Positions 1 to 10,648 of a stretch of 64,000 nt of DNA are shown piece after piece. Position numbers and translations under genes: made by a program. The number at the start of each line of letters is the position of its first letter. The first letter of the stretch is position 1. The stretch lies in contig NZ_CP007474.1 in the NCBI RefSeq assembly GCF_000632845.1, forward strand, positions 744,001-808,000, written 5' to 3'. Below the pieces are notes generated by a model. That model was not told the DNA's origin. It saw only the letters and a program-made list of their open reading frames with translations, and did no database searches. Source of the stretch: Ehrlichia japonica (GTDB lineage: Bacteria > Pseudomonadota > Alphaproteobacteria > Rickettsiales > Anaplasmataceae).

Positions 1-177
1 TTACACAGTAAATTAACATTTAATTGTCACTTTAATACATGTATCCAATAACATTTCATATTGGAAACGTGCTTTTTTACAAATTCAGTATTCTACATCA
101 GAAACATATTTTTGTTTAAAATGATAAACAAATATCTAATTGTTTGTTTAATACACATGCCCTATAAAATTTTATGA

Positions 178-201
178 TTGACAATATATTTATAGTATGA
201 T
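178..201 (+). promoter_or_regulatory. Candidate rpoD promoter
   Basis: A perfect -35 hexamer TTGACA lies at 178-183. Two -10 candidates follow: TATGAT at 196-201 (better match, but only a 12-base spacer) and TATCAG at 201-206 (17-base spacer). Either would start transcription near or after base 208, which supports the ATG at 241 over the TTG at 208 as the rpoD start. An 8-bp inverted repeat, TAAACAAA/TTTGTTTA at 125-132 and 143-150, sits just upstream. Confidence 0.5.
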
Positions 202-240
202 ATCAGGTTGAGTTTGTCGTTTCTGAATATTAATTATTTT

Positions 241-2109
241 ATGAAAGATCTACAAACAGATAAAGAATTACTCAGGACTCTTGTAAGCAAGGGACTAAAA
301 CAAGGGTTTGTTACATTTAACGATATCAACGATGTTTTCTCTGATTATGTATTATCATCTGACAACATAGATGAAACTATATCAATGCTTCAGGATTCAG
401 GTATTAATGTACTTGAACAAAGCGATGAAGATGAAGCAAATAGTATAGTAGAAGAAAACAGAATCAAAGAGGATATGGATGAGGATGAGGTATCAGATAC
501 AAACATAAAATCTTGGGATTTTGGGCAAACGGATGATCCTATACGCATGTACCTATGTGAAATGAGTTCAGTTGAGTTACTATCTCGTGAAGGAGAAATT
601 GAGATTGCAAAAAAAATAAAATCAGAAAAAGTAAATATGCTCAGATCACTAGTAGAATCTCCAGTAGTATTACGCACATTTATGTCATGGCGAGATGATT
701 TAGTAAACGAACAAATAATGTTAAGAGATTTAATAGATTTAGACGCAAATTATAGATACGAGTTCCCAGAAAAATTTTCAGATACTGATGAAGCTAGCGT
801 TTTAGATTATGATAAAGATTTAATAGATGAACCTGACGAAGACCCAGATATATCAGAAGATGAAGATGAAGAAAACGTTTCAATAAATACTTCAATACTA
901 GAAATGGAAAATGCGTTATTACCCAAAGTAATAAGTATCCTAGACTCAGTTATTGCATCAGCAGAAAAAATTTTAGAACTCAAGAAACAACATCAAGGCA
1001 AAATCAACAAAGATATTGAAAAACAATACAATGATCTACATGACAGTATATGGGAAATGATATATCAAATTAAACTCAGTAATTCTGCCGTACTATCAAT
1101 CACACAACAAATCTATAGTTTAAGTAAATCAATTGCAGCAGAAGAAGCAAAAATTATTTCTCTCGCAGAGAGTTACGGTATACAACGCAAAGACTTTTTA
1201 GATGCATATAATACTAATTCTGTATTGAAGAAAAAAGGTATTTCTCCTCAATGGGATAATATGTTATTAAATGAAGAAGGCAATATAATAAGTATGTATA
1301 GCAAAATTAAATTACTTTCTGGAGAAGACAACCTCACCGAATTTAAAGCGTTAGTCACAAAAATACAAAAGCACGAGCGTGCAGCAAATCAAGCAAAGCA
1401 GGAGATGATAAAAGCAAATTTAAGATTAGTAGTATCCATTGCAAAAAAATATTCAAATCGAGGCCTACAGTTTTTAGATCTAGTACAAGAAGGAAATATT
1501 GGATTAATGAAAGCAGTAGATAAATTTGATTATAAACGTGGATATAAATTCTCAACTTATGCAACATGGTGGGTGAGACAGGCAATTACTAGAGCAATAG
1601 CAGACCAAGCACGAACCATTAGGATTCCTGTACACATGATTGAAACTGTAAATAAAATCAATCGCACATTGAGACAAATGTTACATGAAATGGGTAGAGA
1701 ACCAACCCTAGAAGAATTATCAGCAAGATTAAATATTAATGTAGATAAGATACGCAAGGTAATGAAAATAGTTAAAGATCCTGTAAGCTTAGAAAGTCCT
1801 ATAGGAGATGATGATAGTAGTACTTTTGGTGATTGCATAGAAGATAAGCGTGCAGTAAAACCAGAAGATGCAGCAATACTCGCAGATTTACGAGAAATAA
1901 CTACAAAAGTATTATCAACATTAACACCAAAAGAAGAGAGAATTTTGCGTATGCGGTTTGGAATAGGTAAAGGAGGAAAAGATCATACTTTGGAAGAAGT
2001 AGGAAAATTATTCAATGTAACAAGAGAACGCATACGACAAATTGAGGCAAAAGCTTTACGCAAATTACGTCATCCAAGTCGTGCAAGAAAGCTTAGAGGA
2101 TTCTTCTAA
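241..2109 (+). CDS. rpoD: RNA polymerase sigma factor RpoD (sigma-70)
   Basis: Primary sigma factor that directs RNA polymerase to housekeeping promoters. From the ATG at 241 it has 622 residues. Region 1.1 is at the N-terminus ([17 protein letters not shown]), then a very acidic stretch ([17 protein letters not shown]), the non-conserved region, and the core regions 2-4 in the C-terminal half, including the region 2 block [19 protein letters not shown] and the -35-binding helix-turn-helix [20 protein letters not shown] near the end. An in-frame TTG at 208 would add 11 residues. I prefer the ATG because region 1.1 then begins as far from the N-terminus as in E. coli RpoD, and because the promoter would make a TTG start nearly leaderless. 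It stands alone; dnaG, a classical operon partner, is downstream but on the opposite strand. Confidence 0.96.
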   Translation: MKDLQTDKELLRTLVSKGLKQGFVTFNDINDVFSDYVLSSDNIDETISMLQDSGINVLEQSDEDEANSIVEENRIKEDMDEDEVSDTNIKSWDFGQTDDPIRMYLCEMSSVELLSREGEIEIAKKIKSEKVNMLRSLVESPVVLRTFMSWRDDLVNEQIMLRDLIDLDANYRYEFPEKFSDTDEASVLDYDKDLIDEPDEDPDISEDEDEENVSINTSILEMENALLPKVISILDSVIASAEKILELKKQHQGKINKDIEKQYNDLHDSIWEMIYQIKLSNSAVLSITQQIYSLSKSIAAEEAKIISLAESYGIQRKDFLDAYNTNSVLKKKGISPQWDNMLLNEEGNIISMYSKIKLLSGEDNLTEFKALVTKIQKHERAANQAKQEMIKANLRLVVSIAKKYSNRGLQFLDLVQEGNIGLMKAVDKFDYKRGYKFSTYATWWVRQAITRAIADQARTIRIPVHMIETVNKINRTLRQMLHEMGREPTLEELSARLNINVDKIRKVMKIVKDPVSLESPIGDDDSSTFGDCIEDKRAVKPEDAAILADLREITTKVLSTLTPKEERILRMRFGIGKGGKDHTLEEVGKLFNVTRERIRQIEAKALRKLRHPSRARKLRGFF

Positions 2110-2660
2110 TATCTACCTCTTAAGTGATTATTAATTTTAAAAGTACATGTAATTTTATAAACTGGAAATATATAACGGTACAGTTTTTCCAAATATATCT
2201 ACCTATACAAAAAATTAATAGGTTCTCGTTCATAAAAATTGAAGTCATCAAAATAATACATAATGTACAAGACATTATAAACAATATAACTAAACGTTTA
2301 TACTAATATGTAAAAATTCACAAATATCCTTTAAGAAAATAAAAACTCTACAACCTGCAATGATATATCTTAACTATTCAAAAACATTTTTGATTCTTCT
2401 ATACAAAACTCACAACACATCTATACTAACTGTGATATTTTAATATAAACGCTGTTTAACATCATAAAAGCATTCATAAAATCTCTTATCAATTTTCTCA
2501 AACTGTTATTGCACAATCTACGTAATATACATACAAGTTATCCCTAAAACCAAAATACATCAAAAAATAAATACATTAGAGTAATACAAAAACTATTTTT
2601 CTTTTAACAATATATATAAGATTATAAAATTCCCTTATACAAACACCCACTTTTCAACTT
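2110..2660. other. AT-rich spacer between convergent rpoD and dnaG
   Basis: No convincing gene, RNA or strong terminator hairpin was seen. A 60-codon reading frame at 2124-2306 has no ribosome-binding site and a composition like random AT-rich sequence, so it was not called. Confidence 0.6.
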
Positions 2661-4427
2661 TTAATAATTCCATAACTCTCTTAATCTGTTGTCTATTTCC
2701 TGTGCTTGATTAGATAACTTTTCAGCAAGATCCCGTTTTCCTTGCAATTGCAAATCCAAGATTTCTGTTTGAATACATTGTAAATGATTTAAAAGCATTA
2801 TTTTTTCTACTTCTTTCTTTGAAACATCTATATTATAGTTTCTATTTTGTAGTAACATAAAATTTGATGTAGACATTTTTTTTGAAACAAAATCTGCTAT
2901 ATCATCTAAATTACTTTTCTTTAACTCTAAAAGTAAAATCTCCTTAGATATCACATGGTTACATAAAGTAACTTTTATATTAATAATATTCTGTTGTAGT
3001 CTATATACATCCTTATTACTTATATTAAAATTAGAAAATTGATCAAAAATAATTGGATCATCAAGCAGTTCTGGAAATTCCATTATGATGTATACTACTC
3101 TTAACTGATTATATTCTTCTAACAAAAATTCATCATTTATATACTTTAGCTTATTATTTGCTCGGTTAACTGAACTACCACTATCTAAAGTCTTACTTTT
3201 ATCCTTTGAATACTGTAAATTACGAATTTGAGAATAAAAATATTTCTTGTAATATTTCATAACACTATTATCACCAATCTGGTCAAGATAACGTTTAATT
3301 TTTGCTTCTAACATGACACATTGTTCAGGCATAATAGTATTCTTATTAACACTAACCTTAGCAAGCTCATAATCCCAAATGAACTCCGATAATAATTTTG
3401 CATTATCTAACAAAGTAATTGCACTATCAATACCACCATTGATACAGATATCATAGGGATCCTTTCCTGTAAAAACATCAACAAATTTTATAATACATCC
3501 AGGTTTAACCAAAGATAATGCAAGAGATGCAGATTTAATGGAAGCTATTTTCCCAGCAACATCACCATCCATCCACACTATAATTTCCGAAGTTATTCCC
3601 CATAAATATACTAGATGTTCAGAAGTCATTGATGTTCCTAACAACCCAACTACATTACTAATTCCTATCTGATGAAGCATTAGAACATCCATATACCCTT
3701 CTACCACTATAATTTTTCCTTGTTTCTTTGCATCACGTATAGCAAGATGTGATGCATAGAGATTTTCTCTCTTTTGAAAAAAAACATTTCCTTTAGAATT
3801 CAAATACTTAGGAGTCTGTATATCAACAATTGATCGCCCACCAAACCCTATAACATTTCCAGAAAAATTACAAATAGGGAAAATGATCCTATTATAGAAA
3901 TAATCTTGATCTTGAGAATTTAATAATCCTGTACTTCTAATATCATCGACATTAAATCCTAAAGATAATAAGTATTTACTCAAACCATATGCTGGAGCAT
4001 ACCCTAACCTAAACTTCTTTACTGTACTACCAAAAATCTTTCGACTTTTTATATATTCTATGGCTATATGATTAGTATACAATTGTTTTTCAAACCACAA
4101 TGTTGCAGCATCCAATATAGGACTTAAACTTACTTTCTTATTAGTATTTTGTGGCAAATCAATACCATACATCTCTGCTAAGTAGTCTATTGCACCCCTA
4201 AAATCTAAAGCATTAATATCAGAAATAAATTGTATAACATCCCCATTTGCTCCACAACCGAAACAATAGTATAACCCCTTCTCATCACTTACAGTAAAAG
4301 AAGGTGTCTTTTCACTATGAAATGGACATAACCCAATAACACTATTACCTCTTCCAGTCAATTTAACTCTCTGCCCAACTACATCAGATAGCTTAATTCT
4401 ACTTTTGATAATATCAACAACATTCAT
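2661..4427 (-). CDS. dnaG: DNA primase DnaG
   Basis: Synthesises RNA primers at the replication fork. The 588-residue product has the CHC2 zinc ribbon near residues 35-65 (CPFH...CFGCGANGD), the primase catalytic core, and a TOPRIM domain around residues 230-310 with the acidic motifs VVEGYMDVLML and WMDGDVAGK. The C-terminal part, which binds DnaB helicase in other bacteria, is poorly conserved and Ile/Asn/Lys-rich, as usual in this group. The start is an ATG opening MNVVDIIKSRIKLSDVVG, the normal beginning of the family. It runs towards rpoD across a 551-base spacer, so the two are not co-transcribed here. Confidence 0.97.
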   Translation of the reverse strand: MNVVDIIKSRIKLSDVVGQRVKLTGRGNSVIGLCPFHSEKTPSFTVSDEKGLYYCFGCGANGDVIQFISDINALDFRGAIDYLAEMYGIDLPQNTNKKVSLSPILDAATLWFEKQLYTNHIAIEYIKSRKIFGSTVKKFRLGYAPAYGLSKYLLSLGFNVDDIRSTGLLNSQDQDYFYNRIIFPICNFSGNVIGFGGRSIVDIQTPKYLNSKGNVFFQKRENLYASHLAIRDAKKQGKIIVVEGYMDVLMLHQIGISNVVGLLGTSMTSEHLVYLWGITSEIIVWMDGDVAGKIASIKSASLALSLVKPGCIIKFVDVFTGKDPYDICINGGIDSAITLLDNAKLLSEFIWDYELAKVSVNKNTIMPEQCVMLEAKIKRYLDQIGDNSVMKYYKKYFYSQIRNLQYSKDKSKTLDSGSSVNRANNKLKYINDEFLLEEYNQLRVVYIIMEFPELLDDPIIFDQFSNFNISNKDVYRLQQNIINIKVTLCNHVISKEILLLELKKSNLDDIADFVSKKMSTSNFMLLQNRNYNIDVSKKEVEKIMLLNHLQCIQTEILDLQLQGKRDLAEKLSNQAQEIDNRLRELWNY

Positions 4428-4630
4428 GCTACATACTACAGACAGTATAATCTTTTAATAACAAAGCTATTTTTTTTACTATAATAAATAGAGCTACAAT
4501 TCACTATAGAATAATAGAAGGTTATGATAACCAAATCTAGCACATAATGCAATTGCAGCCATCTAATTATGATTAGATAAGATTTTAAATAGAGTATAGC
4601 ACACCATTTTCAATAAAGTCCGTGGAATAA

Positions 4631-4903
4631 CATGCTACTATAAAAACACGGCAGGAGGAATGAAACTTATTGATAATCACAACTACCATAATTTACAAAA
4701 CACAGGTATTAATGTAACATGAATAAGTGATAGTCAGATGTATCCTAATGGAACACATCACATTATTTTTTTCAGTAGAGCTTATAGAAATACATTCATG
4801 CTATCATAAAAAACACAGAAGAAGTATGTGAAACCCATTGATAATTATAATTATTACAACTTAACAAAACATACAAAGCAGTATTAGTGTGACATGGACA
4901 AGT
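4631..4903. repeat. Diverged two-copy direct repeat in dnaG-midA spacer
   Basis: A block at 4631-4728 starting CATGCTACTATAAAAACACG recurs at 4797-4903 starting CATGCTATCATAAAAAACAC, with many substitutions and small indels along the roughly 100 bases (for example ATTGATAATCACAACTACC against ATTGATAATTATAATTATT). The offset is about 170 bases. It looks like an old tandem duplication. Nothing else was seen in the 517-base spacer. Confidence 0.6.
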
Positions 4904-4944
4904 ATGATTTCATATTTTCTCTCAATCATAGCAAAACTACAACT

Positions 4945-5955
4945 TTATCGTGGATTTACTAAAAGTACTTTAAACATACTACCCATATTCTCAGTCAATC
5001 TTAAAAAACCTGTCATTAAATTCTGTTTTTGAGTTTCTGTAGCATTTTCAATAAGTACTTGTAGTCTTTCTTTAATACCAAAACTGTATAAAAAATCTCT
5101 TTGAGTCATAATAATTGATCTGAGAGTAGACAAACTGTTATGTAGTACATCAAAATTTACATATGCAGTTATATCACTTTCTCCTATATTTCTAAATAAA
5201 TCATTATATCTATGATTCTTTATAGACTGTATAGTACTTTCATATGGGCAATTTACATATCCATAATCAATAATGACTGCTGCCCCACCACTTTGTAAAA
5301 TCTTATTTTCTATACATTTTATTATAGAAACAGCTTCATCACATATTTCTATTACCGGGTTTTTAATATCACTTGATATTTTAAACATCTTATCTACCCT
5401 TCTATAAGCAATTTTAAATTCATTGTTTTCTACTGCAACATACACCTCACACCAAGAATTACCGATATACATAAACTGTCTAATAGGTAAAGCATCAAAA
5501 AATTCATTTGCTACAAATAATACCGGATAATCTGGCACATCTTTTATATCCTTACACCAGAATATCTTCTCATCTTTCAAAACACTTCGTTGTAATTTTT
5601 CTAATACAGGACTTACTTCAACAAGATAAACAATCGTTGCTGCATGGCATTGTTCAAATTTTTTCAAAACTCTAATGATATCACTTATTAATGTTCCCTT
5701 ACCAGGTCCTAATTCTACTATAACAAATTTAGATGGATACCCCATTTTTTGCCAACTCAACAATATCCACAATGCAATAACCTCTCCAAACAATTGAGAT
5801 ATCTCAGGAGCAGTAATAAAATCTCCATGAGCACCAAAAGGTATTCGAGTCATATAATAACCATGATGTACATCATAGAGAGCAATTCTTATAAACTGCT
5901 CCATTGAGATAGCACCACCGCAATTTAATATAATTTTTTTTAAATAAGAATCCAT
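4945..5955 (-). CDS. MidA-family (NDUFAF7-like) SAM-dependent methyltransferase
   Basis: A 336-residue class I methyltransferase of the DUF185/MidA family, whose mitochondrial member NDUFAF7 methylates a subunit of complex I during assembly. The SAM-binding glycine motif VIVELGPGKGTLISD is at about residues 78-92, preceded by the family N-terminus (GYYMTRIPFGAHGDFITAPE), and the conserved VANEFFDALPIRQF block follows at about 147-160. A role in complex I assembly is plausible because this genome has nuo genes, but that is inference from the eukaryotic homologue. It is divergently arranged with the hypothetical gene at 6027, with 71 bases between the starts. Confidence 0.85.
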   Translation of the reverse strand: MDSYLKKIILNCGGAISMEQFIRIALYDVHHGYYMTRIPFGAHGDFITAPEISQLFGEVIALWILLSWQKMGYPSKFVIVELGPGKGTLISDIIRVLKKFEQCHAATIVYLVEVSPVLEKLQRSVLKDEKIFWCKDIKDVPDYPVLFVANEFFDALPIRQFMYIGNSWCEVYVAVENNEFKIAYRRVDKMFKISSDIKNPVIEICDEAVSIIKCIENKILQSGGAAVIIDYGYVNCPYESTIQSIKNHRYNDLFRNIGESDITAYVNFDVLHNSLSTLRSIIMTQRDFLYSFGIKERLQVLIENATETQKQNLMTGFLRLTENMGSMFKVLLVNPR

Positions 5956-6026
5956 AATTAATTAATGTATTATTTACATTAACATGATACAATAGAGTAA
6001 AATGGGTTGTAAATTTTTATATTACT

Positions 6027-6581
6027 ATGATGTTATCTATTTTTCAGAAACAACTAGGCTGGCAATTTACAGATTATATAGGAAATGGTGTCTATAGCCT
6101 GTATAGTGCATTAACTGCTATTAAAGATAAATGCAATCCTTATAGCAAAGTAAATCAATCAGATATCAATATGTCATTTACTACTTTACATAAAAATGAC
6201 GTCAAAAATGTAATGGGACAAGAGTACAGTAACACAGTAAATGATCTATCTAATGCAGATTTATTAGACCAACCAACAGCTAATGAAGAAATATTATCAC
6301 AAGATAATAGCAATAGTCATAATATTGAAACTCAGAAATATGACAATAATAACATCATGTTATATGATGAAGAAATTAGCTACGAAATGGCGTATAGTTT
6401 ATTGCTAAATTTAGTTAACAATGATATTGAATTATTGGAAGAAGCTCTATTAATTGCAAAGACTTTAGTCAGAGAAGGAGTTTTAGTTGCTCCAGAATCT
6501 AGAATAAGAAAGAATATTACTCAGATAGTCTTACACAGCATACGTAAGCGAACAGTTCAAAGTTCAGGTTATTCAAGGTAA
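6027..6581 (+). CDS. Hypothetical protein, 184 residues
   Basis: I do not recognise a family. The product has an N-terminal amphipathic part (FQKQLGWQFTDYIGNGVYSLYS), a polar low-complexity middle rich in Asn, Asp and Ser (about residues 40-115), and a well-ordered helical C-terminus (about 120-178: YEMAYSLLLNLVNNDIELLE, then a basic SRIRKNITQIVLHSIRKR). No signal peptide or membrane span is evident. It begins at tandem ATGs (6027 and 6030). Its stop is five bases before the DUF2610 gene, so the two are probably one transcript. The conserved-looking ends and variable middle suggest a real, lineage-restricted gene. Confidence 0.75.
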   Translation: MMLSIFQKQLGWQFTDYIGNGVYSLYSALTAIKDKCNPYSKVNQSDINMSFTTLHKNDVKNVMGQEYSNTVNDLSNADLLDQPTANEEILSQDNSNSHNIETQKYDNNNIMLYDEEISYEMAYSLLLNLVNNDIELLEEALLIAKTLVREGVLVAPESRIRKNITQIVLHSIRKRTVQSSGYSR

Positions 6582-6586
6582 ATGAT

Positions 6587-6859
6587 ATGCCAGGTATAAA
6601 GAAATTCATTGTCCCATGTGACTTCAGCGGACAAAGTTCTCCTTTTGCAATATACATTGGAGAACCAAAACCAGATAATCACCCTGTACAACATCAAGAT
6701 AACTGGCTAGCGAAGGAACGTGGCGGCAATATACCAGAAAAGGTTAAAGATAGCTTAGCAAAATTACATGCACTAGCACAGAAAAACGGCATTTGTTTTT
6801 CAGATCTTTGCGTATACGCTCTAACAGTTGCTTCTCATAAAAATACCAAGAATTCCTAA
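6587..6859 (+). CDS. DUF2610 domain-containing protein
   Basis: A 90-residue protein matching, from memory, the DUF2610 family of Rickettsiales: MPGIKKFIVPCDFSGQ, then PFAIYIGEPKPDNHPVQHQ, then WLAKERGGNIPEKVKDSLAK. The function is unknown. It is short, soluble, and covers the whole family length. It lies five bases after the preceding hypothetical gene and is probably co-transcribed with it. The family restriction to obligate intracellular Rickettsiales makes the pair a candidate for lineage-specific biology, but nothing in the sequence shows what it does. Confidence 0.8.
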   Translation: MPGIKKFIVPCDFSGQSSPFAIYIGEPKPDNHPVQHQDNWLAKERGGNIPEKVKDSLAKLHALAQKNGICFSDLCVYALTVASHKNTKNS

Positions 6860-7354
6860 AAAATGTATTTATTTAGTTCAAAGCATTATACATGTTTGTT
6901 ACAAAAACTCATACTCTACATATATAAATAAAAGTAACAAAACAACATGACAGCAAAGTAAATCAAGTAAACTTAAGTATTCCGTTAATATTGTATTCTT
7001 TATCAAAGGAATAATCAAAACATATAACGCATACAAAACTGGAAAAAAAACAATACCTATTCTGCTATCATTAGAAAAGTTATTATAAGTAGTGTATTAC
7101 ATAACTATATGTAACTCTATAAAAAAAACAACAAACCCATGCTTCATTTTTCATTAGAAATAGAAATTCCTATTAATATAACAGTAATACTATATACATA
7201 TTTCACATAAATGATGTTAAACACAAAATAAGATGATTCTTTTCATATAAAAAAACAATAAAGTTATATATCATCGTGCACAGGAATAACGAGCTCACAT
7301 TAATATAATATTAATACTACTTCACAAAGTTTTAAATGATACTAAAAAATATAT
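6860..7354. other. AT-rich spacer, no feature seen
   Basis: The 495 bases between the converging DUF2610 and nrdB genes contain no credible reading frame, tRNA-like fold or clear repeat by eye. Confidence 0.5.
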
Positions 7355-8338
7355 TTATATAATGTCATGGTCTTCAAATGCCTCTTCCCATGTTCCTTCT
7401 GTAGCAGCACGAGCATATTCTGTAACTCTATTCTCAAAAAAATTAGTATGTTCTACTCCATTTAAAATCTCATCTAACCATAATAAAGGGTTTTTAGTTG
7501 CATCATATATAGGCTCCAGATTCAACTGTAATAATCTTCTATTTGCAATATATCTAATATATTCCTTAACTCCTTTAGAAGATAATCCTTCAACATCTCC
7601 ACAAGCAAATGCTAAATTAATAAACTCATCTTCTAATGAAACAATAATTCTACAGGCTTCATATAACTCTTGTTTTAATGAATCATCCCATATTTCATAA
7701 TTCTCTTGAATAAAAGTATTAAACAACCTGATTATCGATTCTGTATGTAATGTTTCATCTCTTACAGACCAAGCTATAATTTGCCCCATACCTTTCATTT
7801 TTCCAAAACGTTGAAAATTTAACAAGATCGCAAATGAAGCAAATAATTGCAAACCTTCTGTAAAAGCACCGAAAACTGCTAAAGTTTTTGCTACATGTCT
7901 TTTATCATTTTTCCTACATTCTTCAAATCTCTGCATATAGTCATATTTTTTCTTCATCACCTCAAACTTCAAAAATGCTTGATACTCAATTTCAGGCATT
8001 CCAATAGTATCCAACAAATATGAATAAGCAGCTATATGTATAGTTTCCATATTTGAAAATGCAGAAAGCATCATACATACTTCCGTAGGCTTAAAAATAT
8101 TTGAATAATGTTTCATATAACAATTATTCACTTCAATATCAGCCTGCGTAAAAAAACGAAAAATCTGAACTAAAAGATTTTTTTCTTTCTCAGAAAGTAC
8201 CGTTTTCCAATCTTGAACATCATCTGCAAGCGGTACCTCTTCAGGCAACCAATGTATCCTTTGTTGACATAACCAAGCATCATATGCCCATGGATAATTA
8301 AACGGTTTATAAATTGGTCGAGAATCTAATAATGACAT
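7355..8338 (-). CDS. nrdB: Ribonucleoside-diphosphate reductase beta subunit (class Ia)
   Basis: The small, radical-bearing subunit that with NrdA reduces ribonucleotides to deoxyribonucleotides. The 327-residue product shows the di-iron ligand pattern of class I beta subunits: an Asp/Glu helix (FFTQADIEVNNCY), the METIHIAAYSYLL helix with Glu, His and the radical-site tyrosine region, and the later SVRDETLHTESIIRLF helix with Glu and His. I start at the ATG at 8338 (MSLLDSRPIYKP). An in-frame TTG two codons upstream is possible but has no ribosome-binding advantage. nrdA is not in the window, so the subunits are encoded apart. Confidence 0.95.
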   Translation of the reverse strand: MSLLDSRPIYKPFNYPWAYDAWLCQQRIHWLPEEVPLADDVQDWKTVLSEKEKNLLVQIFRFFTQADIEVNNCYMKHYSNIFKPTEVCMMLSAFSNMETIHIAAYSYLLDTIGMPEIEYQAFLKFEVMKKKYDYMQRFEECRKNDKRHVAKTLAVFGAFTEGLQLFASFAILLNFQRFGKMKGMGQIIAWSVRDETLHTESIIRLFNTFIQENYEIWDDSLKQELYEACRIIVSLEDEFINLAFACGDVEGLSSKGVKEYIRYIANRRLLQLNLEPIYDATKNPLLWLDEILNGVEHTNFFENRVTEYARAATEGTWEEAFEDHDII

Positions 8339-8570
8339 TTTCAAGTACTATAACAAAACAATATGAATTATAAACTATAATCCAAAAAGAACTATAACAA
8401 TTATTTGATACAAAAATCAACTAAGATTTTTTATTAAACAATCTAAGTAATAAATATAATTTTTATATATTTTATATAATATTTTCACCTAAAATGTTAA
8501 AAAAATAAATTGCATATTAAATTATTTATAATTATACACTAGTCATCTAAATTTTATACGTGCAAATATT

Positions 8571-10421
8571 ATGCTAACACAAGATCAACAAAGAGCAGCA
8601 ATGAATAATATAACCTTAAAGAAATATGTAACGGATACTACATTAGAAAAGATTGATGAAGCTCTCATAGATATCAGCAATGCGATCCCACTATGCATAG
8701 CACTAACACTGGATATTCAACCAGATTTTGCCTCTTTTAAACAAGAAACAACATCCATATTGCAGGAATACAAGGAATGGTTTATTGCAAATCAAATACC
8801 AAAGATGCCCCTAATTGATGAAAGAACATCAGATACCCTATGGAAGAGTATACAAGAAATGCACACATTATACCATAAATATCAAATATCAGTTTCTAGT
8901 GATGCCAGTACTAATATGCTAAACAGGATAGCATTTCATTCCTCTCCTAATAAGAAAGAGATTACAATAAATAATAACTTCAAGTATAATATTCAATACA
9001 CCATGTTGACATTACTCATTGATCAATGTTTTGACCTTAATCCCAAATACAGAACAACATATACAAGCGAAATACTATTCAAAACGGTTGAAATTAGAAA
9101 TAGAATAATGGATCAATTAAAAACAATATTGTTTCAGCATGTACAAAAAAAAACTTTTTTCTCATATGCAAAATATTTACAAAATTTATATAATATGCAA
9201 GCGTCATACGCAGTAGAGAAAGATGTTGACCTACTAAGAACAACCAAACAATTTATTGGACTAGAAGCAATCCACATTTTTAACCAAGAAATATTTAGCA
9301 ACATTAATCTCATTCTAGATAATGGATGTGACATCAATATTAAATGCGACGTTCCAACATATACAAAAATATTCTTAGAAATAAGTGACATACATATTTC
9401 TGGTACAGTATATGGCAGTATCTTTAATAAATATGGCAGCATTATCATTACCAATGCAAAAGAAGAATGTAGTCAAAACATAATATCCATATTTGGAACT
9501 GTCAGTATCAATGGCAGAATAATTAAGAAAAAATTACCAGATATGTTTACTATTCCACCCAATTTTTGTAGAGATATAAAAGACAAATCTATAATAACTA
9601 AACAAACAGACCTCTGCCAAGCAGAAAAACAAATCACATCGTTTTATCCATGGGATGTTATTAATCAAAAAGATGAAAATGGAATACGTGCACTAAATAT
9701 AGAGTCATTCCATCCTAAGCTTCAACACCATGCTGTTATTGTATCCATAGGATGGCCTATCAATCAACACAACACTACCCCAACTAAAAATGCTGAATCT
9801 CTATTTTACAATATAATACACAATGCAAATCATTTAAACATAATAGATGATATCAGTCCGGATAAGAGGTTACCGTGTACTTTTTTTGATCATAGCATAC
9901 CTATGTTTATTTATAATATACGTATAGAAGACAAAAAATTAATTATTGACAATTTAAGTAAGAGCATAGCACTTTATCTAACATACATAACACACAGTGG
10001 TACAAATCTTATATCTAAATTTGGTGTTCATGAGGTAGTAATATATAGCAGAGCTGTAGACTTTTCAATTCTAATACTTCATGATACAGATGTAACTATA
10101 TTTGGCAAATTTTGCGGTTTATTGCACACAAATAAAGGTAATATTACAATTATAGGACAAGTTAATAAATCTCACATAATATCAAATACTGGATTAATTA
10201 AACTCCAAAACAATCCTTCCGATTCCAAAGCATCAATAGCAATTGATAGTGCTATCATCGCTCAATACGGTGCCGTAGAAGTTACTGGTCAATATTCTAA
10301 TTCTTACATAGACAGTAAAAATATAACTAACAAATCACCAAATACAACTAATGCTATCCCCCCTTCTTCATATCTCACAAGACTTTCAAAAATATTTCAT
10401 CCCTTTGTTTCAAGAGAGTAA
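8571..10421 (+). CDS. Hypothetical protein with beta-rich repeats, 616 residues
   Basis: No family recognised. The N-terminal third (to about residue 225) is mixed helical. From about 233-317 and again 467-600 the sequence turns into short beta-strand-like repeats of the type GTVYGSIFNKYGSIIITN, SIFGTVSINGRI, VTIFGKFCGLLHTNKGNITI and IGQVNKSHIISNTGLIKL. The alternating hydrophobic residues broken by Gly and Asn resemble the rungs of bactofilin or other right-handed beta-helix proteins; that is a resemblance in style only. There is no signal peptide, and no transmembrane span is obvious. It has its own ATG with about 230 bases of free upstream sequence. It may be a cytoplasmic scaffold or a secreted effector; the sequence does not decide. 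Confidence 0.75.
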   Translation: MLTQDQQRAAMNNITLKKYVTDTTLEKIDEALIDISNAIPLCIALTLDIQPDFASFKQETTSILQEYKEWFIANQIPKMPLIDERTSDTLWKSIQEMHTLYHKYQISVSSDASTNMLNRIAFHSSPNKKEITINNNFKYNIQYTMLTLLIDQCFDLNPKYRTTYTSEILFKTVEIRNRIMDQLKTILFQHVQKKTFFSYAKYLQNLYNMQASYAVEKDVDLLRTTKQFIGLEAIHIFNQEIFSNINLILDNGCDINIKCDVPTYTKIFLEISDIHISGTVYGSIFNKYGSIIITNAKEECSQNIISIFGTVSINGRIIKKKLPDMFTIPPNFCRDIKDKSIITKQTDLCQAEKQITSFYPWDVINQKDENGIRALNIESFHPKLQHHAVIVSIGWPINQHNTTPTKNAESLFYNIIHNANHLNIIDDISPDKRLPCTFFDHSIPMFIYNIRIEDKKLIIDNLSKSIALYLTYITHSGTNLISKFGVHEVVIYSRAVDFSILILHDTDVTIFGKFCGLLHTNKGNITIIGQVNKSHIISNTGLIKLQNNPSDSKASIAIDSAIIAQYGAVEVTGQYSNSYIDSKNITNKSPNTTNAIPPSSYLTRLSKIFHPFVSRE

Positions 10422-10648
10422 GTGGATTAGTATGATAATACTAACTATCATATTGTCCTGTAATACAGCTTTTTACACTATAAAAAATATAAATAAAACA
10501 TATTGCTTGAATATAGTAAAGGTTTCATATAAGCAGATGTTTATTTCACATTTTACTATGGTTCTATGTCATTGATATGCTTTACATAGCACTTTATCGC
10601 ATACAGTTATAACGTTTAAATAAAAAAAATCTAATCTCTTTTATCTTA

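Noticed and set aside
2124-2306. 60-codon frame after rpoD
   Set aside because: AT-rich composition, no ribosome-binding site and no recognisable motif; typical chance frame in a low-GC spacer.
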